From Dyella caseinilytica (lineage in GTDB: Bacteria; Pseudomonadota; Gammaproteobacteria; Xanthomonadales; Rhodanobacteraceae): a stretch of DNA of 64,000 nucleotides. The position numbers and the translations under genes were made by a program. The stretch covers positions 2,480,001 through 2,544,000 of the forward strand of contig NZ_CP064030.1 of assembly GCF_016865235.1 (NCBI RefSeq). The letters are read 5' to 3'. Below the pieces are notes generated by a model. It had not been told where the DNA came from. It did no database searches and worked only from the letters and a program-made list of their open reading frames with translations. Shown here in pieces: positions 27,227-36,004 of the stretch (position 1 is its first letter; each line of letters opens with the position of its first letter).

Positions 27227-27873
27227 GCGCGGTTCTCGCCAGTTTGCCGGCCAGCCGGTTTGAACCCGGTAGCCAGCGCATATACCTCTCGCGAACGCGC
27301 GCGGGAGGCCTTAGGTTTACGCATACTTACGCGTGTAAATTCCGTGCGCAAGCCACGTAGGTAATCGTCGAAGCCTGTTCCCTGGAACAACTTGATTAAA
27401 AACGCTCCGCCCGGTTTGAGCCAGTGCCTTGAGAAATCAAGCGCCAGTTCGGCCAGATCCATCGCCCGGATCTGGTCGGCCAGTGCCACACCACTCATAT
27501 TGGGGGCCATGTCCGACAGCACAAGATCGAGCTTCTTTCCATCCAGTCGCGATTCCAACTCCCGCAAGACGCTTTCTTCACGAAAATCGCCCTGCAGGAA
27601 ATCGACCCCGCCAATACCTTGCATAGGCAGGATATCCAGCGCTACCACCGTACCACTATCGCCCAGCCGCTGCCGGACCAATTGCGACCAGCCACCCGGC
27701 GCAGCCCCTAGATCGACCACGCGCATGGCGGGCTTTAGCAAGTTGTCGCGTTCGATCAGCTCTTCCAGCTTGAAGACGGCACGCGAACGCAGGCCCTCGG
27801 CTTGGGCTTTCTTTACGTAAGGGTCGTCAAAATGCTCCCGCAGCCAGCGGGAACTGCTCTTGCTGCGAGGCAT
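27223..27873 (-). CDS. rlmE: 23S rRNA 2'-O-ribose methyltransferase RlmE
   Basis: A 216-aa heat-shock SAM-dependent methyltransferase that modifies U2552 in the 23S A-loop. The SAM motif VVDLGAAPGGWSQL and the K-D-K-E catalytic set (with Asp in LVLSDMAPNMSG) are clear, and the N-terminal SKSSSRWLREHFDDPYVKKAQ is the family signature. It is divergent from yhbY across 75 bases, the same arrangement as in E. coli (yhbY next to rlmE-ftsH). Confidence 0.97.
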
Positions 27874-27948
27874 GGTGGCAACGGCCGGGAACAGGGGTGT
27901 CCATGATACCCTTTACGGTCATCCTGCCGCGAATCTGAAACTGAACAC

Positions 27949-28245
27949 ATGGCCATTTCCCCGTCGCAACGGCGCTATATGCGCAGCCTCGCCCACGACC
28001 TTCACCCAGTGATCCTGCTGGGCGCCAAGGGCGCGACCGAAGCCGTGGTGAAGGAACTCGACCTGGCGCTGTCGCATCACGAGCTGGTGAAGGTGAAACT
28101 TTCCGGTGGCGACAAGAAAGAGCGTGAAGCGCAGATCAGTACCTTGATCGATGGCACCGGGGCTGAAAACGTGCAACAGATTGGTCATATCGTGGTGCTG
28201 TTCCGGCGCAACGAAGACGATCCTCGTCTGGCATTGCCGCGCTGA
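27949..28245 (+). CDS. yhbY: Ribosome assembly RNA-binding protein YhbY (CRM domain)
   Basis: A 98-aa single CRS1/YhbY (CRM) domain protein associated with pre-50S particles. The family blocks RYMRSLAHDLHPVILLGAKG and ALSHHELVKVKLSG, including the GxxG-like loop LGAKGATEAV, are visible. It is divergent from rlmE. The DUF498 gene follows nine bases after its stop and may be co-transcribed. Confidence 0.95.
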   Translation: MAISPSQRRYMRSLAHDLHPVILLGAKGATEAVVKELDLALSHHELVKVKLSGGDKKEREAQISTLIDGTGAENVQQIGHIVVLFRRNEDDPRLALPR

Positions 28246-28254
28246 GGAATTGCC

Positions 28255-28626
28255 ATGGATTTGTCGCTGGACCGGCCGGGTGACTTTCTTTTCGTACGCC
28301 GAGTCACTCCCCATGCCGTCACCGTGGTGGATCGCGAACTGACCGCCAGCTTCCTGCTGGCGCCCGAGCGTGCCGTGGAACAGTGGCCGGTTACCAATGC
28401 TGCGCATCTGGACGAAAGCCACGTCGAAGGCATCCTGGAATTGAAACCCGAGGTCGTGCTACTGGGCACGGGCAACCGGCAACAGTTTCCTCCGGCGGCC
28501 TTCATGGCGGGTTTCCTGCGCCGGGGCATCGGCATTGAAGTGATGGACAACGCTGCCGCCGCACGCACCTACGGCTTGCTTGCTGGCGAAGGTCGACGCG
28601 TCGTCGCCGCATTTATCCTGCCGTAG
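28255..28626 (+). CDS. Mth938-like (DUF498) protein
   Basis: A 123-aa protein of the Mth938/DUF498 fold, recognised by VEGILELKPEVVLLGTGNRQ and GIGIEVMDNAAAARTYGLLAGEGRRV. No enzymatic activity is firmly known for bacterial members; eukaryotic relatives (NDUFAF3) help assemble complex I. It follows yhbY closely and ends before convergent nlpD. Confidence 0.85.
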   Translation: MDLSLDRPGDFLFVRRVTPHAVTVVDRELTASFLLAPERAVEQWPVTNAAHLDESHVEGILELKPEVVLLGTGNRQQFPPAAFMAGFLRRGIGIEVMDNAAAARTYGLLAGEGRRVVAAFILP

Positions 28627-28632
28627 TCATTA

Positions 28633-28650
28633 GGGCCCGGCCTCGGGCCC
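28633..28650. terminator. Hairpin between DUF498 and nlpD
   Basis: GGGCCCG (28633-28639), loop GCCT, CGGGCCC (28644-28650) between convergent genes. It is followed on the plus side by a mixed CT tract rather than a clean T-run. Confidence 0.55.
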
Positions 28651-28662
28651 TCGCCTCTTTCA

Positions 28663-29622
28663 TCAACGCGACGGCAGGTAATCGAGCGGATCCACGGGAC
28701 TACCGTCCTTGCGGATCTGGAACTGCAATTCATCGCGCGCGCTGCCGCTCGAACCCATCTCGGCAATTTGCTGGCCTGCCTTCACCTGTTGTCCTTCGGT
28801 CACCAGGCGTTTGCGGTTGTGACCGTAAGCGGACAGGAAACTGTCGTTGTGCTTGATGATGATCAGCTCGCCATAGCCAACCAGGCCATTGCCGCTGTAC
28901 ACCACCACACCATCGGCCGCCGCGACCACTGGATCACCTTCCTTGCCCGCGATGTCGACGCCAGGAATCGCTGCGCTGGCCTGGAAACGACCCACCACAG
29001 AACCGGATGCCGGCCAGCGCCATTTCACACCGCCAGCTGTGCGCGTACCGCCAGCAGCCACGATAGGTGTTGCCGCTGCAGCCACTACCGGTGCAGCCGG
29101 CGGTGGCGTAGAAACACCAGCGACCGGCACCACCGTGGTGGTGGTCGCCGCCGACGGCGGACCGGGCGGCGGAGGCGTGGTCACTGGCGCAGTTTGCACA
29201 GTCTGGAACACGGGCGCCGGAGCGCCAGCAGGCGGCGGGGGTGGCGCGGGCGGCGGTGCTTTGGCGATCACCACCACCGGCGGCGCATGTCCAGGAGCCG
29301 GGCCACCATTCCCAGGCAGTTTCAGCACTTGCCCCGGCCAGATGGTGTACGGTGGGGCGACCCCGTTTAGCTGGGCGACCTCACGAAAATCCGTGCCGTT
29401 GCGGAACGCAATCGAATAAAGCGTATCGCCCTTGACGACGGTGTAGGTGCCGGGCGCATTACCGGCTTGTATCGGCCGCACGATGGCTTGCCCGCCTGGG
29501 GGCTGCTGGACCACAACCGTGCGAGCACAACCGGTCATGAGAATCGCTATCGTGATAAGTGCAGACCATCGCATCAATCCATTCATGCGAGGCAGCATAA
29601 CGGGGTCGTACAGAGTTTTCAT
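28663..29622 (-). CDS. nlpD: Lipoprotein NlpD: LysM and degenerate LytM/M23 domains
   Basis: A lipoprotein of about 319 aa. The lipobox LMTGC puts the acylated cysteine at residue 32. A LysM domain (about 59-103, GTYTVVKGDTLYSIA) binds peptidoglycan; a Pro/Ala-rich linker of about 100 residues follows; the C-terminal LytM domain (about 225-318) resembles E. coli NlpD. The catalytic histidines of active M23 enzymes are absent: the first is replaced in IPGVDIAGKEG and the HxH motif is LQFQ. So it should be an amidase activator (AmiC type) rather than a hydrolase. I use the ATG at 29622, which has an AGG element; the ATG at 29586 is also possible. In E. coli rpoS follows nlpD; here it does not. 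Confidence 0.93.
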   Translation of the reverse strand: MKTLYDPVMLPRMNGLMRWSALITIAILMTGCARTVVVQQPPGGQAIVRPIQAGNAPGTYTVVKGDTLYSIAFRNGTDFREVAQLNGVAPPYTIWPGQVLKLPGNGGPAPGHAPPVVVIAKAPPPAPPPPPAGAPAPVFQTVQTAPVTTPPPPGPPSAATTTTVVPVAGVSTPPPAAPVVAAAATPIVAAGGTRTAGGVKWRWPASGSVVGRFQASAAIPGVDIAGKEGDPVVAAADGVVVYSGNGLVGYGELIIIKHNDSFLSAYGHNRKRLVTEGQQVKAGQQIAEMGSSGSARDELQFQIRKDGSPVDPLDYLPSR

Positions 29623-29735
29623 GCGGCCTGATCGTAAAAGATGGTAGGCCGTTAATGGGTCGCTCGGAAAACTCATATGCGTTTTTTCCAACCCCCACCT
29701 TGCCCAGTGAAGCATGCCTGGAAAACCTGGGTGCG

Positions 29736-30344
29736 CTAGTGCTTGAGAACCCACCATCCAGCCAGCACGGCAAGCACCACCAGAGCAGCCCAGCCAATCC
29801 ACTCGATGTGCTTGTGCAGGATGCGTTCGGCACGTTCGCCGAATAGACGGATCAGCAACGCCAGCAGCCATACCCGCTTGCCGCGGCCAAGCAGTATGCA
29901 GACGAGGAAGGGAATGATGGGCACGCCGACGATACCTGCCGCCCAGGTGACGAACTTCATCGGCACCACCGGTTGCAGTGCAGCTAACATCAGCACTAGC
30001 AGCAATTCCAGCCAATGTTGATTCATCTGCGTGCGCAGGTTTTCCACGCCGGTCTGGATCGGATCATAGAGATGCAGCGACTGCAGCAACGGAGTCAGCG
30101 CATGGAAAGCCCAGTGCCCCAGCGAGTAACCGACGATTGAGCCCAGCAGCGAGAACAGCAGGCTGATGTTGGCGTAGAAAAAGGCTTTATGTCGCTTGCC
30201 GAGCATCATCGGCGCCAGCATCACTTCCGGCATGATCGGAAAGATGAAGGCTTCGACGAAGCTCAATCCGCACAGGTAATAGATCGCCCTGGAATCGCGC
30301 GCCCAGACCAGAACGCGCGCATATAACTTTCCGAACAGACGCAT
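29736..30344 (-). CDS. yqaA: YqaA family (VTT/DedA-like) membrane protein
   Basis: A 202-aa inner membrane protein with several hydrophobic helices. The motif SFVEAFIFPIMPEVMLAPMMLG near the N-terminus and the loop PVVPMKFVTWAAGIVGVP match the YqaA branch of the VTT/SNARE-associated family. Members are suspected of lipid or ion transport, without firm substrate. It sits between pcm and nlpD, overlapping pcm by one base at the stop-start junction, so it belongs to the surE-pcm-yqaA unit. Confidence 0.87.
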   Translation of the reverse strand: MRLFGKLYARVLVWARDSRAIYYLCGLSFVEAFIFPIMPEVMLAPMMLGKRHKAFFYANISLLFSLLGSIVGYSLGHWAFHALTPLLQSLHLYDPIQTGVENLRTQMNQHWLELLLVLMLAALQPVVPMKFVTWAAGIVGVPIIPFLVCILLGRGKRVWLLALLIRLFGERAERILHKHIEWIGWAALVVLAVLAGWWVLKH

Positions 30345-31036
30345 CAGCCGATGCCGCCCAGCAAGGGTACGAAACTCACCGCGGCCAATTCTTCCTGCAC
30401 AAAATCTCCTTTGCCATCGCCGCGCATGCGGATCAGTGTTTGGCTACTGGGGGAGCCGACCGGCGCGACCAACACGCCATCGGGACTCAGTTGATCAAGT
30501 ACCTGGGTAGGAATGGCGTCACCAGCGGCAGTCAGCATGATGGCGTCGAACGGCGCCTCCGCCGCCCAGCCAAGCTTGCCGTCATCGTGACGCGAGCGGA
30601 TGTTCTCGATGCCCAGCTGGCGAAAGCGCCGACGCGCCTGGCGCAGCAGCTCTTCGATGCGCTCCACGGTAAAGACCTGTGGTACCAGGTTGGCGAGCAC
30701 CACCGCCTGATAACCCGAGCCAGTGCCGATCTCCAACACTTTCTGCGGACGACCGGATTTTGCTTCAAAAGGCTCCAGCAATGCCTCGGTCATGCGCGCT
30801 ACCACCCACGGCTGGGAGATAGTCTGGCCGTGGCCAATGGGCAACGCTGTGTTTTCATAAGCGCGCGAATGCATGGCCTGATCGATAAAGTGGTGACGCG
30901 GAAGATTGCGCATCACATCGATCACACGCTGATTGCGGATGCCTTCTTCCTTCAACTTGGCAACAAGACGATCGCGTGCGCGCTGCGAGGTCATGCCCTC
31001 GCCTTTCAATGCCGATGGCGGCAACGGATGCATCAT
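30344..31036 (-). CDS. pcm: Protein-L-isoaspartate O-methyltransferase
   Basis: A SAM-dependent repair enzyme that methylates isoaspartate in damaged proteins. The motif VLEIGTGSGYQAVVLA binds SAM, and ALPIGHGQTISQPWVVARM is the family substrate-binding signature. The start is uncertain: the frame opens at 31036, overlapping surE by four bases, but an internal ATG at 30994 has a much better ribosome site (GGCGAGGGC before ATG) and matches the E. coli N-terminus (TSQRARDRLVAKL). Read from 31036 the protein is 230 aa. The surE-pcm pair is conserved across proteobacteria. Confidence 0.94.
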   Translation of the reverse strand: MMHPLPPSALKGEGMTSQRARDRLVAKLKEEGIRNQRVIDVMRNLPRHHFIDQAMHSRAYENTALPIGHGQTISQPWVVARMTEALLEPFEAKSGRPQKVLEIGTGSGYQAVVLANLVPQVFTVERIEELLRQARRRFRQLGIENIRSRHDDGKLGWAAEAPFDAIMLTAAGDAIPTQVLDQLSPDGVLVAPVGSPSSQTLIRMRGDGKGDFVQEELAAVSFVPLLGGIG

Positions 31037-31827
31037 GCTGCTTTACCGTCCGCTTTATCAGTCATGCCTTGAGTCAACGTCTGCACCCAGCTGCTTACCT
31101 TTTCCAGTGCCTGGAAGCGGGTGAGATCCACATGGATGGGCGTCACGGAAACGTAGCCGCGCTGCACGGCGTGGAAATCGGTGCCAGGGCCGGCATCGTC
31201 CACGTCGCCGGCCGGACCAATCCACCAGATGGTCTTGCCGCGCGGATCGGACTGCTTGATACACGGCGCGGAACGATGACGTTTGCCCAGCCGGGTGACT
31301 TCAAAACCCTTGATCTCTTCCCAGGGCAGATCCGGCACATTGACGTTGAGGATGGTGTCGGCCGGCAGCGGATCGACCAGCAGGCGCCCCATCAACAGCA
31401 GTACGGCCTTGGCTGCCGAATCGTAATGTTCGCCCTTGTGATCCTTGCTGACCAGCGACACGGCAATGGCGGGCAAGCCGAGAAAGCGCCCTTCCATCGC
31501 GGCGGAAACCGTGCCGGAATAAATCACGTCGTCGCCGAGGTTGGCGGAATTGTTGATGCCTGAAACGACGATGTCCGGCTCTTCCTCCAGCATGCCGGCC
31601 AGCGCCAAATGTACGCAGTCAGTCGGCGTGCCGGCGACACGGTAATAACCGTTTTCCATACGCAAGGCACGAATGGGCGCGTCGAGCGTGAGTGAATTGC
31701 TGGCGCCGGAGCGGTCCCGATCCGGGGCCACCACCGTTACCTCACCGACCGCGCCAAGGCGCTCGGCGAGCACGCGGATACCCGGGGCATCCACGCCATC
31801 GTCGTTGCTGACAAGAACTCGCATCAT
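31033..31827 (-). CDS. surE: 5'/3'-nucleotidase SurE
   Basis: A 264-aa metal-dependent phosphatase acting on nucleoside 5'- and 3'-monophosphates and short polyphosphate; linked to stationary-phase survival. The N-terminal VLVSNDDGVDAPGI holds the two metal-binding aspartates, with VAPDRDRSGAS and VSGINNSANLGDDVIYSGTVSAA further signatures. Two consecutive ATG codons begin the gene. It overlaps pcm by four bases and is divergent from the Smr gene. Confidence 0.97.
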   Translation of the reverse strand: MMRVLVSNDDGVDAPGIRVLAERLGAVGEVTVVAPDRDRSGASNSLTLDAPIRALRMENGYYRVAGTPTDCVHLALAGMLEEEPDIVVSGINNSANLGDDVIYSGTVSAAMEGRFLGLPAIAVSLVSKDHKGEHYDSAAKAVLLLMGRLLVDPLPADTILNVNVPDLPWEEIKGFEVTRLGKRHRSAPCIKQSDPRGKTIWWIGPAGDVDDAGPGTDFHAVQRGYVSVTPIHVDLTRFQALEKVSSWVQTLTQGMTDKADGKAA

Positions 31828-31992
31828 GATCCGTTCAAAACCAATTGCCAGCGTGCGGCCCGCAGGTGGCCAAGCACACTCCCTGGATCTTGGAGTCTAA
31901 CCGAGCAGACCGCCGGTTTCACGGCCGCTCATCTATCCGTCCTATTCGCAAGATCCTCGCCGGCACCATCCGTCATTCGCTACGATCGCCGC

Positions 31993-32544
31993 ATGAAGCG
32001 CCGCACGCCCACCACCGTCAATGAAGAGGACAGCCAGCTGTTTCGCGAGGCGATCGGCGAAGTAAGAAAATTTGATCCTGTCGCACCGGCTCCTGCGATG
32101 CCCAAGCCCGAACCCCGTCCACGCATGTTCGAAGCAGATGAAGCCGCGGTGCCGGGAGAATTGCTCGACATGGCCTTCGATCCGGCCTTGATGGAAGTCG
32201 GCGAGGAGCTGAGTTACCTGCGCGATGGCTATCCACCCAAGCTGCTACGCCAGCTCAAGCGCGGCCAGTACAGCGTGCAGGATGAGATTGACCTGCATCA
32301 GATGAATGCCGCGGCGGCGCAAGCAACGATCTCGGCTTTTCTTGCAGAGGCTGCCGACCATGGATTCCGCTGCGTACGCATCGTGCACGGAAAAGGGCTG
32401 CGTTCAAAGGCGGGCGGCCCGGTGCTGAAGATGCTGACGGATCGCCTGCTGCGCCGCCGTGACGATGTCGTTGCCTTCGCTTCTGCGCGTCCCATGCAGG
32501 GTGGCACGGGTGCGGTGGTCGTACTTTTGAAGTCCAGAGCCTAA
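31993..32544 (+). CDS. Smr-domain protein (SmrA/SmrB type)
   Basis: A 183-aa protein with a C-terminal Smr domain: DEIDLHQMNAAAAQATISAFL and IVHGKGLRSKAGGPVLK include the LDxH-like and HGxG motifs that form the nuclease site. SmrB in E. coli cleaves mRNA between collided ribosomes. The N-terminal 80 residues are proline-rich and less conserved. Which of the Smr paralogs this is cannot be decided here. Confidence 0.9.
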   Translation: MKRRTPTTVNEEDSQLFREAIGEVRKFDPVAPAPAMPKPEPRPRMFEADEAAVPGELLDMAFDPALMEVGEELSYLRDGYPPKLLRQLKRGQYSVQDEIDLHQMNAAAAQATISAFLAEAADHGFRCVRIVHGKGLRSKAGGPVLKMLTDRLLRRRDDVVAFASARPMQGGTGAVVVLLKSRA

Positions 32545-32676
32545 TTAATAGCTCGCGATGCCAATTTGCAGGCGACCCCGAATGCCTGACGAACACCGCG
32601 AGCTTGTAGCAAAACCATTCAGTACAGCCATTGCATGATCGAAGGTGAAAAGCAACCGTTGATCATAGGGGGATCT

Positions 32677-33153
32677 ATGGATAGCAGGATCACAGCTACG
32701 TTGTTTACGGCGGCTCTGGCGCTCACGACTCAGATCGCAGCCCAACAAGCCACTCAGCCAACTGCATGGCATGACGGTTCGCCCACCTTCCTGGCGGCGA
32801 ATAAGCCGGCGAAGGCTCCCTTCCCTACTTGGTATCTGGCTGCGCCATCCGCAAACGTTAGCGGACCTGCGCCAACCATCGCTGGCAGGCCGCTCGTCGA
32901 CGACACTGCAGCCATTCCGTTCCAGGCGGATGCATGGAGAAGCAGTCGCCTACCTAATCGCGACAGCATCCAGCTCGCCAATTCATTCAGGACGGAGCCT
33001 TTAACGACGACGCTCACTAAGCGTCTTCTTTATGTGACTACGCCTTTCTGGCTACCGCATAGCCGTCCATTTCCCAACAGCAGCAACCTGGCTGCCAACA
33101 ATGCGCCAATCAACAACAGTGCCAGTCTGACCTGGTCAGCGTTTAAAGAATAA
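32677..33153 (+). CDS. Small predicted secreted protein, unrecognised
   Basis: A 158-aa protein from the ATG at 32677, which has a strong GGGGGA element six bases upstream. Residues 1-22 (MDSRITATLFTAALALTTQIAA) look like a Sec signal peptide. The mature part is rich in Pro, Asn, Ser and Thr with no cysteine and no recognisable domain. A longer frame from 32635 lacks a ribosome site. Codon use is less GC-biased than neighbours, so it may be a recent or poorly conserved gene. Function unknown. Confidence 0.45.
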   Translation: MDSRITATLFTAALALTTQIAAQQATQPTAWHDGSPTFLAANKPAKAPFPTWYLAAPSANVSGPAPTIAGRPLVDDTAAIPFQADAWRSSRLPNRDSIQLANSFRTEPLTTTLTKRLLYVTTPFWLPHSRPFPNSSNLAANNAPINNSASLTWSAFKE

Positions 33154-33190
33154 CGACCTGTTTTGCCGACGCGTGGCCAGGCGTGGAAGC

Positions 33191-34207
33191 TCAGGCGATC
33201 AATTCGCGTACCACCACCGTGGCATAAGCTCCCGCCGGCAATTCGAAACTGAGTTCGAGCGTTTCATTATCCAGCCAGCGCCAACGCAGTTCCTTGGGCA
33301 GCAAACGCAGCGGACGGCGTTCCTGGTCCATCCGTGCAGCGGCAAGACCTTCGGCCAGATCGCTGGACGCGGCGGCAATCGCCCGCTCCAGTTCGCCAGC
33401 CTCGGCTTGCGTCGGCGGCTCACCCTGCCCCCACAACGGACCCGACGGATGAATGTCGCCTTGCGCCAAACGCGTGGCAAGCGTGTCATCGAATGGCTCC
33501 GGTCCGAACCAGGAACGTGAGCCGGCCAGTGACCAGATCTCGCCATCCAACGGTTTGCTCCAGGCATCACGCTCGACACGTGCAGCCAGCACACTATTGA
33601 AGATGTGTGAGCGCGCCGCTGAAAGCAGGATGGAACGCTTCTCGCGATCCACGCGACGGCCCGAGAACATCGCTCTAGCCTGCGCCACGTTGCCGCCTTC
33701 GCGTCCGAAACGTTGTTCGCCGAAGTAATTGGGCACGCCATGCAAGGCTATCGCCCTCAGGACCTCCTCCGCACGCTCACGATCACCCTGTACATCACGC
33801 AGGACCAACACAAAGCGATTGCCGCGCAAGGCACCGCGCTTGAGTTTGCGCTTGTGTCGGGTGCTCGCCAGCACTTTCACATCGTCATGTGGAAATGCAG
33901 ACCAATCCGGATCGGGTTTGCCTGCAAGCTGCACTGTAAAGGCCTGCCGCGTCACCGCGTGACGATCCTTCAGACCCGCAAAACCCACATTGACAGAAGA
34001 TACCTCCGCAAACTTCGCTAGCTCGCGCGCGACCCAGTCCGTATTCGCGCCACGCTTTTCCACCCACAGCAAGGCGTGCTCGCCCTCGCCATCGGCGTCG
34101 TAACCGAGAATTTCATCGACGCGGAAATCTTCCGGCGCACGGCGCAATTCGGCGGTCAGCGGTGAAGCGCCGTAGGCCTTGGGAAGTTCGAACTCGGTTG
34201 ACGCCAT
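33191..34207 (-). CDS. truD: tRNA pseudouridine(13) synthase TruD
   Basis: A 338-aa pseudouridine synthase that modifies U13 of tRNA Glu. The family signature GFAGLKDRHAVTRQ contains the catalytic Asp81; the C-terminal half (ERAEEVLRAIALHGVPNYFGEQRFG) is the TruD insertion region. In E. coli truD lies between ispF and surE. Here surE is still nearby but the Smr gene and a small secreted protein intervene, and ispD/ispF are missing upstream. Confidence 0.96.
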   Translation of the reverse strand: MASTEFELPKAYGASPLTAELRRAPEDFRVDEILGYDADGEGEHALLWVEKRGANTDWVARELAKFAEVSSVNVGFAGLKDRHAVTRQAFTVQLAGKPDPDWSAFPHDDVKVLASTRHKRKLKRGALRGNRFVLVLRDVQGDRERAEEVLRAIALHGVPNYFGEQRFGREGGNVAQARAMFSGRRVDREKRSILLSAARSHIFNSVLAARVERDAWSKPLDGEIWSLAGSRSWFGPEPFDDTLATRLAQGDIHPSGPLWGQGEPPTQAEAGELERAIAAASSDLAEGLAAARMDQERRPLRLLPKELRWRWLDNETLELSFELPAGAYATVVVRELIA

Positions 34208-34238
34208 GAGTGTTCAATACCCTTGAAGCTGGAGTCGC

Positions 34239-34281
34239 ATAGGTTAGGTCACTCCGGACTTGATCCGAGGGTAGCCCAACT
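34239..34281. repeat. Dispersed palindromic repeat upstream of truD
   Basis: A sequence of the form TAGGTTAGGTCACTCCGGAC, then TGATCCGAGGGTAGCCCAAC. It is a relative of the more symmetric copy at 55730-55775. It occupies much of the 110-base space between ftsB and truD, where ispD/ispF stand in related genomes. Confidence 0.55.
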
Positions 34282-34317
34282 GCCTACGGACCTCCGCCGG
34301 CATGGCGGCTTGGCCAT

Positions 34318-34641
34318 TTAATTACTGCTGGTACTCGAAGACGCCGGGTCGGCCGCACTGGATCCAGACTTCGGCACCACCTGATAGAAGGTTTCGCCAG
34401 GCTTGATCAGCCCCAGTTCGGCACGCGCGCGCGCCTCGACAGCCTGCTCACCGTGCTTGAGGTCGCTTACGTCCGCGGCCAGCGCCTGATTGCGCTGGGT
34501 AAGCTTGTCGTTTTCGTCACCCTGCTTCTTGACGGCCGCACGCAGGCCGGCCACCTCGGACATGCCGCCATGATCGGACCACAGTTTGAACTGCAATCCG
34601 ATCAACAGCAGTAGCAGGACCAAGGCGACCCAGCGCAACAT
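34318..34641 (-). CDS. ftsB: Cell division protein FtsB
   Basis: A 107-aa bitopic divisome protein. One transmembrane helix (about 3-19, WVALVLLLLLIGLQFKLW) is followed by a leucine-zipper-like coiled coil (about 28-70) that pairs with FtsL and FtsQ, then a short conserved ELGLIKPGETFYQVV motif. The Ser-rich last 20 residues are variable. It starts four bases after eno ends, the usual eno-ftsB linkage. Confidence 0.95.
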   Translation of the reverse strand: MLRWVALVLLLLLIGLQFKLWSDHGGMSEVAGLRAAVKKQGDENDKLTQRNQALAADVSDLKHGEQAVEARARAELGLIKPGETFYQVVPKSGSSAADPASSSTSSN

Positions 34642-34645
34642 GATC

Positions 34646-35944
34646 TCAACCAGGCAGGTGAGTCAGGTTCGGAAAGGCGTTGCGGCCTGCGTAACGCGCT
34701 GCAGAACCCAACTGTTCCTCAATGCGCAGCAGCTGGTTGTACTTGGCAACGCGGTCGGTACGGCACAACGAACCGGTCTTGATCTGGGTTGCCGTGGTCG
34801 CGACAGCGATGTCGGAAATCGTGGTGTCTTCGGTTTCACCCGAGCGATGCGACACGATTGCAGCGTACTTGGCGGCGTCGGCCATGGCGATGGCTTCCAG
34901 CGTTTCTGACAACGTACCGATCTGGTTCACCTTGATCAGAATGGCGTTGGCGATCTTCTTGTCGATGGCCTCGCGGAAGATCTTCGGATTGGTCACGAAG
35001 ATATCGTCGCCGACCAGCTGCACCTTATTGCCAATCTTGTCGGTGAGCAGCTTCCAGCCGTCCCAGTCGCCTTCGGCCATACCGTCTTCGATGGTGACGA
35101 TCGGGTACTGCTGCGCCCAACTGGCCAGCAAGTCGACGAACTGGTCCGGTGCATAGACTTTGCCTTCGCCTTCCAGGTCGTACTTGCCGTCCTTGAAGAA
35201 TTCGGAGCTGGCGACATCCAGACCAAGCAGGATCTCGCTACCGATCTTGTAGCCGCTCTTGTTCACGGCTTCGAGAATGGTGTCGAGCGCTTCAACATTG
35301 GAGCGCAGGTTCGGTGCAAAACCGCCTTCATCGCCTACAGCGGTGTTGAGACCTTTGCCCTTGAGCACGCTCTTGAGCGTGTGGAAGATTTCAGTGCCGG
35401 CGCGGAGCGCTTCGGAGAAGCTCGGCAGGCCAACCGGCAGAATCATAAATTCCTGCACGTCGACGTTGTTGTCGGCATGCGCACCACCGTTGATGATGTT
35501 CATCATCGGCACCGGAAGCGCACCGGGCTTACCGTTGGAGAGGTATTTCCACAGCGGTTCACGGCGCGAGGCAGCGACAGCGTGTGCCGCGGCCATCGAA
35601 ACACCCAGGATGGCATTGGCGCCAAGACGACCTTTGTTCGGCGTGCCATCGAGCTGGATCAGCTTTTCATCGAGGCCGGCCTGATTGACAGCATCGAAAC
35701 CCTTCAGCTCCTGGAAGATCTGGCCATTGACGTTGGCCACCGCATTCTTCACACCCTTGCCTTGGTAACGCGACTTGTCACCATCGCGCAATTCCACCGC
35801 TTCACGCGTACCCGTGGACGCGCCGCTCGGCACCGCTGCGCGGCCGAAGGCACCATCGGCCAGCGTTACTTCTGCTTCGAGCGTGGGATTGCCGCGGGAA
35901 TCGAGAATTTCACGGGCATGGATGCGGGTGATTTGGGTGCTCAT
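34646..35944 (-). CDS. eno: Enolase
   Basis: A 432-aa glycolytic enzyme converting 2-phosphoglycerate to phosphoenolpyruvate; in many bacteria also part of the RNA degradosome. Conserved blocks include AREILDSRGNPTLEAEV, the metal-binding aspartate region TIEDGMAEGDWDGW, LVGDDIFVTN, and SHRSGETEDTTISDIAVA. The catalytic Lys is in ILIKVNQIGTLSET. The ATG at 35944 is the proper start; a TTG six bases upstream is also in frame. Order kdsA-eno-ftsB is conserved in gammaproteobacteria. Confidence 0.98.
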   Translation of the reverse strand: MSTQITRIHAREILDSRGNPTLEAEVTLADGAFGRAAVPSGASTGTREAVELRDGDKSRYQGKGVKNAVANVNGQIFQELKGFDAVNQAGLDEKLIQLDGTPNKGRLGANAILGVSMAAAHAVAASRREPLWKYLSNGKPGALPVPMMNIINGGAHADNNVDVQEFMILPVGLPSFSEALRAGTEIFHTLKSVLKGKGLNTAVGDEGGFAPNLRSNVEALDTILEAVNKSGYKIGSEILLGLDVASSEFFKDGKYDLEGEGKVYAPDQFVDLLASWAQQYPIVTIEDGMAEGDWDGWKLLTDKIGNKVQLVGDDIFVTNPKIFREAIDKKIANAILIKVNQIGTLSETLEAIAMADAAKYAAIVSHRSGETEDTTISDIAVATTATQIKTGSLCRTDRVAKYNQLLRIEEQLGSAARYAGRNAFPNLTHLPG

Positions 35945-36004
35945 GGCCAATCCAGTTCAAGGGGTGAAAGAAGGGGGGTGCTGCGCGACACGCGCGCAGC
36001 AAGG

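Noticed and set aside
29623..30015. N-terminal extension of the nlpD frame
   Set aside because: It overlaps yqaA antisense to no known domain on the same strand, and the signal peptide with lipobox begins much later; the true start is 29622 or 29586.
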